A stretch of 5,413 nt of DNA, from the NCBI GenBank assembly GCA_012799545.1, contig JAAZLA010000012.1, forward strand, positions 1 to 5,413, in the 5' to 3' direction. The notes below the pieces were generated by a model. It was given only the letters and a program-made list of their open reading frames with translations, was not told the origin of the DNA and searched no databases. Both the position numbers and the translations under genes were made by a program. Source of the stretch: Treponema sp. GTDB taxonomy: Bacteria; Spirochaetota; Spirochaetia; Treponematales; Treponemataceae. Positions 1 to 5,413 of this stretch are shown here, in pieces (within the stretch, counting starts at the first letter, position 1; each line of letters opens with the position of its first letter).

Positions 1-129
1 ACTTCCGATAATGTATATTCTGTCTACCAAATAGTAGAAAAGGATAAAATAGCAGTAATCTACCAAAACAAAATACTAATTTGCTGTAAAGATAAGAAAA
101 ACTCGTATTCTCTCCTCTGGCTCCGCTAG
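1..129 (+). CDS. 3' end of an unidentified convergent gene (partial)
   Basis: Reading frame 1 on the plus strand is open from the window edge for 42 codons and ends in TAG at 127-129. The other two plus frames hit stops early: TAA within the first ten bases, and TAG near position 33. The visible tail alternates hydrophobic and charged residues (for example VYSVYQIVEKDKIAVIYQNK). It holds a Cys-Cys pair and ends in SLLWLR, which suggests a beta-strand-rich C-terminus. I do not recognise the family. The gene runs toward the minus-strand operon, and its stop is two bases from the stop of the radical SAM gene. One minus-strand frame is also open here, but it has no ATG, GTG or TTG start, so the plus-strand reading is preferred. 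The call rests on the open frame and protein-like composition only. Start, length and function are outside the window. Confidence 0.55.
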   Translation, partial: TSDNVYSVYQIVEKDKIAVIYQNKILICCKDKKNSYSLLWLR

Positions 130-131
130 CA

Positions 132-2699
132 TCACTCATCTAAAAAAGCGGCGTTCTGTTTTGCTATTTCCGCATAGCTTTCAAAATAAGACTGGACTTC
201 TCCCTTGTAGTTGGAAAAAGTCTGCGTTTTGTATATATGTACAATTTCATATAATTTTTTTGCAAAAACTTCTTCAAGGGCATCTCGAAAAGGTCTGTCC
301 AACTTGAATGGCAAGCGCAAAGACAAGACAAAGCATTCCTTCCCATCTTTTCCTTCTACAGACCTCGTATCAAAAAAATGCTCTGTTTCTAAAAGAATAT
401 TTTGTATGCGCTCATCAGACAAGCCCTCTTCTATCTCTGCCTTTGAAAAAATGTCCGTATAAAAGCTGTATTCATAAGCTGCACCCCAATAATGAGATGC
501 CAAAGATTCACGTTTAATGCGGTTTGTAACTGGGAAAAGAGAAAGATTGCTGATTTGCAAGCCATCTGGAAGGTTTTTATTTAAAAGCTGCTTTAAATAA
601 TCTGGATCAACAGGCTCATAGAGCAAGCAAGAGGCAATTTCAGCTTCAGAAGCAATTCCTATTGAAGTAGAACTTGCCAATTCTAGGCGCGGTATGGGAT
701 TAAAGCCTGCTGTATAGACAAATGGCAAGGCGCTACGTAAAAAAGCCCGATGAAAAAGGTCTTGTATCGACAAATGCGGATAAAAGGCAGCAGAATCTAC
801 CTTTGTATACTGTAAAAGAAGCCTATACAGGACAGGAACATTACTTTCTTCGCGTTTTATGCTAAATGGCTCCAAAAATTGCGAGTTTGGTATACTTTTG
901 TATACATCTTCAGAAACTTTCTGGGTTAATAGGCCATGATTTGGGGTGCAAATACCACAAGGAGAAGCACAATCTAAGGCACAGGCAGCTGTTAGTTCTC
1001 CACGCATCGATTTTTCTGCCTCTCGTCGTAAAAAGCCCTTGCTTACTCCGAGGCTTATATCATCCCAAGGAAGTTTTTCTTCAAGGCTATAGCTTCGAGA
1101 AACCTCTTCGTAGACATTCCAGTCGAGTTCATCGAAAACTTCTTTCCATGCAGTTTTATTAAAGTGATCGTCCCAAGCATCGAGTCGGCAGCCTTTTTTA
1201 TATGCCGAAAGAAGTGCATCCCCTACACGCTCATCGCCACGAGAAATCATACCTTCTATAAAGGAGACAAATTCATTGTGCGTGCTTACTCGAAATTTTC
1301 CTTTAGGAAGCGAAAAGCGAATAAAATCTAGTTTTCTCTTCGACTCTTCCATGCTTATTTGCCGCGCCCATTGATAGGGAGTATGTGGTTTTGGGATAAA
1401 GGTACCAACATTTACCGTGCATTGAATACGGGTTGCTTGTTGAATTTTTAACATAAACGCAACAATTGCTTCTTCTTCACTTATTTCAGCTTCTGGAAGT
1501 GGCAATCCAATCATAAAATAAAACTTTGCCTTTGACCAACCTCTCTTTTTTGCATTCATTATAATATCATACAGACGTTCTTCAAAAACTTCCTTATTGA
1601 GTGAAAGTTGCCAAGCTTCTTCGGGAGTTTCCACCGCAAAGGTTAAGCCAGATTTTCGCACCTCTGAAATTTTTTCAAGCAAGGGTAAGGTAAAAGAATT
1701 TACCTTGAGCGACGGAAGTTGAAAAGAAACAGGCAAATGCTCATAGCGTTTTGTCAAAATATCCAAGAGCATATCTATACCAGTATAATCACCAGATGAA
1801 AGCGAGGTTAAACTTATCTCTCGAAAGCCACCTTCAAAAACAAGCTTATCAACTTCAGCTACGATATCTGGAATGGATTTCATGCGCTGTGGTCTATAAA
1901 AAACACCCGCATGACAAAATCGGCAACCATTTGGACAGCCTCGCATAACTTCAACAACGCCATGTTCTTGTACAGCCTTAATATTTGCGGTAGGAAAAAA
2001 AGATGATGGCGCAGGTTTCTTTCCAAAATCATGATAGGTCGCTTTTGTCGCTTTTTTTCCAGGCACCCAAACTGCAGGATGTTCCGTAAAGCGTGCGAGT
2101 AAGTCTGCCCTACTCGCGCCTTCTTTTTTTAAAAGTGAAAGCGCTTCTATGAGTAGGAATAATTCATTTTCAGCTTCACCTATGAAAAATGCATCTATAG
2201 AATTTTGGAAAGGTCGGGGATTTGTTATACCACAACCACCAGCTATGATAATGGGGTCATCTTCCCCTCTTTCAGCATTTAAAAGCGGTATCTTCCCAGC
2301 ATCTAAAATAGACAATAAACTTGTTGCATTTAACTCGTATCCGACAGAAAACCCAAGCATATCAAGCTTATTCAAAGGAATGCCCGATTCAATCGTGAAC
2401 AAAGGAGTCTTAGTTTCTTTTAAAAGTTTTTCAAAATCAAGTTCGGGAGCAAAAACACGTTCTGCACGAATAGTATTATATTTATTTAGCTCATTGTAAA
2501 TAATTCGTATTGCTTGATTACTCATTCCTATTTCGTATAGGTCAGGGAAGGCTATACAAAAATTGAAAAGCGAATCATTCTCTGTGAAGGGCTTTTTTAT
2601 CTGCCCGAAATCGCCGCTCAAATAACGAGCAGGTTTTTGTATAGACAAAAGAGATTTTGAAAATAAATCAAGAGGCTGTATGAGTGTTTTTTTTATCAT
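132..2699 (-). CDS. Radical SAM protein fused to DUF2344 (TIGR03960-TIGR03936 fusion), function unknown
   Basis: This is an 855-residue, probably cytoplasmic protein. Residues ~20-230 match the TIGR03960 N-terminal region, a Rossmann/B12-binding-like fold, with PARYLSGDFG, FPDLYEIGMS, ERVFAPELD and DDPIIIAGG. Residues ~245-460 are the radical SAM barrel. Its RGCPNGCRFC motif supplies Cys255, Cys259 and Cys262 for the 4Fe-4S cluster that cleaves S-adenosylmethionine. PSLKVNSF and YFMIGLP are further family signatures. A second cysteine group follows at 573, 577, 581 and 584. Residues ~621-830 match DUF2344/TIGR03936 (HLSIQDLFHRAFLRSALP, GFNPIPRLELA), which in many bacteria is a separate protein of about 220 residues. 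The substrate is unknown; RNA or ribosome modification is only a guess, from the family's frequent placement near rng-rplU. The ATG is supported by an AAGGA four bases upstream. The gene follows rodA by 24 bases and looks co-transcribed with it. Family assignment is firm; function is not. Confidence 0.93.
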   Translation of the reverse strand: MIKKTLIQPLDLFSKSLLSIQKPARYLSGDFGQIKKPFTENDSLFNFCIAFPDLYEIGMSNQAIRIIYNELNKYNTIRAERVFAPELDFEKLLKETKTPLFTIESGIPLNKLDMLGFSVGYELNATSLLSILDAGKIPLLNAERGEDDPIIIAGGCGITNPRPFQNSIDAFFIGEAENELFLLIEALSLLKKEGASRADLLARFTEHPAVWVPGKKATKATYHDFGKKPAPSSFFPTANIKAVQEHGVVEVMRGCPNGCRFCHAGVFYRPQRMKSIPDIVAEVDKLVFEGGFREISLTSLSSGDYTGIDMLLDILTKRYEHLPVSFQLPSLKVNSFTLPLLEKISEVRKSGLTFAVETPEEAWQLSLNKEVFEERLYDIIMNAKKRGWSKAKFYFMIGLPLPEAEISEEEAIVAFMLKIQQATRIQCTVNVGTFIPKPHTPYQWARQISMEESKRKLDFIRFSLPKGKFRVSTHNEFVSFIEGMISRGDERVGDALLSAYKKGCRLDAWDDHFNKTAWKEVFDELDWNVYEEVSRSYSLEEKLPWDDISLGVSKGFLRREAEKSMRGELTAACALDCASPCGICTPNHGLLTQKVSEDVYKSIPNSQFLEPFSIKREESNVPVLYRLLLQYTKVDSAAFYPHLSIQDLFHRAFLRSALPFVYTAGFNPIPRLELASSTSIGIASEAEIASCLLYEPVDPDYLKQLLNKNLPDGLQISNLSLFPVTNRIKRESLASHYWGAAYEYSFYTDIFSKAEIEEGLSDERIQNILLETEHFFDTRSVEGKDGKECFVLSLRLPFKLDRPFRDALEEVFAKKLYEIVHIYKTQTFSNYKGEVQSYFESYAEIAKQNAAFLDE

Positions 2700-2703
2700 T
2701 GTT

Positions 2704-2708
2704 TCCTT
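2704..2708 (-). promoter_or_regulatory. Ribosome binding site of the radical SAM gene
   Basis: AAGGA on the minus strand lies four bases before the ATG at 2697-2699. It sits inside the only gap between the coding regions of the operon (2700-2723). That gap has no hairpin and no recognisable promoter, so the gene most likely depends on read-through from rodA. The site supports the chosen start codon. Confidence 0.7.
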
Positions 2709-2723
2709 AAAAAAGAGAAAGTC

Positions 2724-4040
2724 TTAGGCTGAAAAATCCAACCTACGAGCGTTAATACTCATCAAAAGACCCACGCAAATCATTGCATTCCATAAAGATG
2801 AACCGCCGTAAGAAATAAATAAAAGTGGGATACCCGTTATGGGCATTATTCCCATAACCATTCCTACATTTACCACAAAGTGAAAGAAAAACATAGCAAC
2901 AATCCCAATGGCGACATAGTAACCGTAGGTATTGTTTGTTTCTTTTAAAATATAATAGATACGAATAAAGATTAATAAATAGAGTGCAAAAACAAAGATG
3001 CCACCGATAAAGCCCAACTCTTCAGACAATATACTAAAGATAAAGTCAGTACTTTGTTGCGGCAAAAATCGATAGTGGCTTTGTGTTCCTTTTAAAAAAC
3101 CCTGTCCAAAGACATTCCCAGATCCAATTGCAATTTTGGATTGAATTATATGCCAGCCTGAACCACGTGGATCAGTTGTTGGGTCAATAAAAACAATGAG
3201 GCGTTGAATTTGATATTCTTTTAAAACTTTACTTGCTGGATAATAGGCAAAAAGCGCAACAGTTAAAATGGCAAAAGAATAGGCTATCCAGTAAAAATAG
3301 CGCTGTTTAAATATACGCAAACCGAGAAACGAAATAAGTGTGATAAAAGAAGAAGCTGCTAAGACAATGAGCCAGAGTTTTTTATTTGTTAAGAGAGAAA
3401 CAAAAAGTACCTTTTGACCGACAATGAGATGCTCCCATACGGGAAGGACAACAAAAAAAACAGTCAGCATACCTATAGAGAAAAATAGAAATATATAATG
3501 TTTAGGCAAACGAGCAACATAGCACATAAGGAGAAAAATAGGGACATAGACGCTTGCTGTTCCAAGGTCAGGTTGTAAAAGTATGAGCCCCATAGGCACC
3601 AGTAAAATCAAAATACTTATGACAAAGCGTTTAAGAGGCTCTGTGTTTTCAGTTTTTTCTAGATAAAAAGCAAAAAACAGAATATAGAGTGTCTTGGCAA
3701 ACTCAGCGGGCTGTATTCCCAAAGAGCCAATCCCTATCCAACTTCGTGCTCCGTTCACATAGCGGCCAAAAAAAAGCGTATAAACAAGAATAGCAATAAA
3801 AGCAATTACCGCCCAATTGAGTACGCGTTTTATTTTTTTAAAGTCAAGGACAGCAAAAAAAACCATTAAAATAAGTCCTAGAGCAGCCCAAATAATTTGT
3901 TTTATATATTCATTTGAAACGAGTATATTTTGTGCATCAACTCCAGATGAGTAAATAAAAAACACACCCATAATAATTAAAATTAAAACGAGTGTAAGTA
4001 AAATAAGATCTATAAATTCAAATATTTTTAAAATTCTCAT
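2724..4040 (-). CDS. rodA: Rod shape-determining protein RodA (SEDS peptidoglycan glycosyltransferase)
   Basis: RodA polymerises lipid II into glycan strands on the outer face of the inner membrane, in complex with PBP2, during cell elongation. The 438-residue product is strongly hydrophobic and carries the SEDS signatures in order: NGARSWIGIGSLGIQPAEFAK (~96-116), with the conserved Trp101; QPDLGTA (156-162); the catalytic-loop motif DPTTDPRGSGWHIIQSKIAI (286-305), which contains the conserved Asp needed for polymerisation in studied RodA proteins; STDFIFSILSEELG (330-343); and FISYGGSS (408-415). The WHIIQS loop and the mrdA neighbour favour RodA over FtsW. About twelve hydrophobic segments are seen rather than the usual ten, because of an extra pair near residues 202-270. 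The start overlaps the mrdA stop codon, indicating translational coupling, and a GGGAAGG lies five bases upstream of it. The gene is complete with no frameshift. Confidence 0.96.
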   Translation of the reverse strand: MRILKIFEFIDLILLTLVLILIIMGVFFIYSSGVDAQNILVSNEYIKQIIWAALGLILMVFFAVLDFKKIKRVLNWAVIAFIAILVYTLFFGRYVNGARSWIGIGSLGIQPAEFAKTLYILFFAFYLEKTENTEPLKRFVISILILLVPMGLILLQPDLGTASVYVPIFLLMCYVARLPKHYIFLFFSIGMLTVFFVVLPVWEHLIVGQKVLFVSLLTNKKLWLIVLAASSFITLISFLGLRIFKQRYFYWIAYSFAILTVALFAYYPASKVLKEYQIQRLIVFIDPTTDPRGSGWHIIQSKIAIGSGNVFGQGFLKGTQSHYRFLPQQSTDFIFSILSEELGFIGGIFVFALYLLIFIRIYYILKETNNTYGYYVAIGIVAMFFFHFVVNVGMVMGIMPITGIPLLFISYGGSSLWNAMICVGLLMSINARRLDFSA

Positions 4041-5413
4041 TCTTGCCTTCCCACGGGTTTTACTAGATATCGGAAACCAAGCGCATCTATTGCTTCATCA
4101 TAGCTTTGATTTCCAAAAATACCTTGAAAAATAATTGTAGATGCATAAGGTGCCCACCATTCCCATTCATTTGTGGCTTCTACCATAACACAAACGACAA
4201 TGGCCTCTTCTTTCGGTGCATCATATGGACCATAGGCGACAAACCATGAATGCCAACTATCTTTTATATTCGCAACTTCTGCCGTTCCTGTTTTACCAGC
4301 TATTTGCACTACTTTGTTTTTCATCAAAACACTCGAAGCGGATCCATCGGTAGCTGTATAATGTAAAGCTTCTTGTAACGTTTTCCAAACCTCATTTTCT
4401 ATCTGAGAAGAAAATAAAACCTCAGGATTTACGGTATGAATTACTTCATTGCTCACAGGGTCGAGTACCTCTTTTAATAAATGCGGCTGATAAATCGTCC
4501 CTTCATTTACAACCATTGCCATCATATTTGCAACCTGCATAGGAGTAACTTCCAAAAAACCCTGCCCGATGGAAAGGTTCATTGTATCGCCACCAACCCA
4601 TTTTTCATGAAAACGTCGTTCTTTCCATTGTGCAGTAGGAACAAAGCCTGATGACTGGGAGGGTAAGTCTATTTTTTGAGAACTTCCAAAACCGAATTCA
4701 GAGGCATACGAAGAAATTTTATCTACCCCAAGATAATCCCGACCAATTGTCCAAAAATAAATATTGCATGATTGTGCTAAACCATTTTTTAAGTCGAGCC
4801 AGCCATGACCCGGACGTTTTACGTGGCAGTGAAAATCTCTATCTCCGTATTTTATAATTCCAGAACATTCTATTTTGTTTTCTTTTGGAAAGTTTTTTTC
4901 TTCAAGTAAGGCAGCAGTCATAACGACTTTAAAAGTAGATGCAGGAGAATAGGTAGCATTTACTGTTCTGTTTAGCATAGGCTTCGTTGTATCATTAAAT
5001 AAAGTAGAATAATATGCCGAAGAGTCTTCTTTGCTAAACATATTTGCATCAAAGTATGGATAAGAAACCATCGCGAGCACCTCACCCGTACTTGGTTTTA
5101 AAACAATTGCAGAGCCTATTCTATTGCCCAAAGCTTTTTCTGCCAATTGTTGATATTCAGAGTCAATTGTAAGCACAAGCGTATTCCCCATTACGGGTTC
5201 TTGCACCATAGTATTTTCAGTTAATTTTCTTTCCCTGACGTCTACAATTCGCGACTCTCGTCCAGCACTCCCCTGAAGTAAATCATCGTATTGCTTTTCG
5301 ATGCCTGTTTTCCCAATAATGCTGCTATTTGTATAGCCTTTATTGTAGAGAATTTTCAATTCATCTTTGGTAATATCTCCAACATAACCCAAGACGTGAC
5401 TCATAGAGTTAGA
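4037..5413 (-). CDS. mrdA: Penicillin-binding protein 2 (class B, elongasome transpeptidase), 5' end missing
   Basis: PBP2 cross-links peptidoglycan in the periplasm as RodA's partner. The frame stays open to the window edge: codons for Ser-Asn-Ser precede the first visible Met (5402-5404). That Met lies in the SHVLGYVGDI motif, which is internal in the family, so it is not the true start. With 458 codons visible and a family length near 600-650, the missing part is the cytoplasmic tail, the membrane anchor and the start of the pedestal domain. Counting from the visible Met, GKTGIEKQYDDLLQG (31-45) ends the pedestal region. The transpeptidase domain follows with the nucleophile motif STFK (Ser156, Lys159), the second motif SCN (212-214) and the third motif KTGT (371-374). 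The C-terminus is YLVKPVGRQE. SCNIYFW, the HGWLDLKNGLAQ region and the adjoining rodA favour PBP2 over FtsI. The Ser156 context (PAS rather than PGS) and the loop after the KTG strand are atypical. Any promoter lies upstream, outside the window. Confidence 0.95.
   Translation of the reverse strand, partial: SNSMSHVLGYVGDITKDELKILYNKGYTNSSIIGKTGIEKQYDDLLQGSAGRESRIVDVRERKLTENTMVQEPVMGNTLVLTIDSEYQQLAEKALGNRIGSAIVLKPSTGEVLAMVSYPYFDANMFSKEDSSAYYSTLFNDTTKPMLNRTVNATYSPASTFKVVMTAALLEEKNFPKENKIECSGIIKYGDRDFHCHVKRPGHGWLDLKNGLAQSCNIYFWTIGRDYLGVDKISSYASEFGFGSSQKIDLPSQSSGFVPTAQWKERRFHEKWVGGDTMNLSIGQGFLEVTPMQVANMMAMVVNEGTIYQPHLLKEVLDPVSNEVIHTVNPEVLFSSQIENEVWKTLQEALHYTATDGSASSVLMKNKVVQIAGKTGTAEVANIKDSWHSWFVAYGPYDAPKEEAIVVCVMVEATNEWEWWAPYASTIIFQGIFGNQSYDEAIDALGFRYLVKPVGRQE
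4046..4052 (-). promoter_or_regulatory. Ribosome binding site of rodA, inside the end of mrdA
   Basis: GGGAAGG on the minus strand is five bases before the rodA ATG (4038-4040). It lies within the last codons of mrdA. The ATG shares bases with the mrdA TGA, forming ATGA at 4037-4040. This is the classic arrangement for stop-restart translation, in which ribosomes finishing PBP2 begin RodA. The site decides in favour of this start for rodA. Confidence 0.75.

Noticed and set aside
1..130. Minus-strand frame open from position 130 to the left edge, possibly a further operon gene
   Set aside because: It contains no ATG, GTG or TTG codon and no start behind a ribosome binding site. The GGAGAG near 120 is not followed by a start codon. 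The plus-strand reading is more plausible.
211..517. Two overlapping plus-strand open frames of 83 and 69 codons, plus a short minus-strand frame at 164-346
   Set aside because: All overlap the DUF2344 coding region in other frames, and none has recognisable motifs.
866..1162. Plus-strand open frame of 98 codons
   Set aside because: It is antisense to conserved radical SAM protein sequence, including the second cysteine cluster. The translation (many His, Leu and Ser) looks like a shadow frame.
1751..1948. Plus-strand open frame of 65 codons across the radical SAM cysteine motif
   Set aside because: It is antisense to the most conserved part of the gene, so it is explained as a shadow.
2149..2499. 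Plus-strand open frame of 116 codons
   Set aside because: It lies wholly antisense to the well-supported N-terminal domain of the radical SAM protein and matches no family I recognise.
2700..2723. Possible terminator or promoter between rodA and the radical SAM gene
   Set aside because: The 24 bases hold only a ribosome binding site and an A/T-rich stretch, with no stem and no -10/-35 pair.
3440..3860. Several A8 runs on the plus strand within rodA as possible phase-variation tracts
   Set aside because: They encode Phe-Phe in hydrophobic helices of an AT-rich gene, and rodA is a core gene, so composition explains them.
4651..4857. Plus-strand open frame of 68 codons
   Set aside because: It is antisense to the PBP2 transpeptidase domain, with no sign of independent coding.

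Overview
The window is a compact, AT-rich bacterial chromosomal segment, roughly 40% G+C by eye. It is almost entirely coding. The best guess for its source is a Treponema-like spirochaete. That guess rests on AT-rich codon use, an adjacent PBP2 and RodA pair, and the style of the proteins (a single-polypeptide radical SAM/DUF2344 protein and a RodA with extra membrane helices). There is no 16S or other direct marker, so the assignment is inference.

Layout: three genes on the minus strand, read from right to left, form one apparent operon. The first is the 3' three-quarters of a class B penicillin-binding protein 2 gene (mrdA), whose 5' end lies beyond position 5413. The second is rodA, whose start codon overlaps the mrdA stop codon in an ATGA (4037-4040). 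The third begins after 24 bases: a large radical SAM protein of the TIGR03960 type fused to a TIGR03936/DUF2344 domain. At the left edge, positions 1-129 read on the plus strand as the open 3' end of a fourth gene. It converges on the radical SAM gene with only two bases between the stop codons. No rho-independent terminator, promoter, tRNA, rRNA, CRISPR array, insertion sequence or sizeable repeat was found. No stretch over 300 bases lacks a gene.

How the genes work together: PBP2 (transpeptidase) and RodA (SEDS glycosyltransferase) are the two enzymes of the elongasome core. They polymerise and cross-link lateral-wall peptidoglycan outside the inner membrane. The ATGA overlap fits coupled production of the two partners. 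The radical SAM protein has no settled function. From general knowledge of gene order, TIGR03960/TIGR03936 genes in Firmicutes often sit between mrdA/rodA and rng-rplU-rpmA, so its position here looks like a conserved neighbourhood rather than recent insertion.

Nothing here looks like an undescribed defence, mobile or regulatory system. The points worth a second look are the uncharacterised fused radical SAM protein with its second cysteine cluster and altered strand-4 motif, the extra helix pair in RodA, some atypical active-site surroundings in PBP2, and the tight tail-to-tail junction at the left edge.
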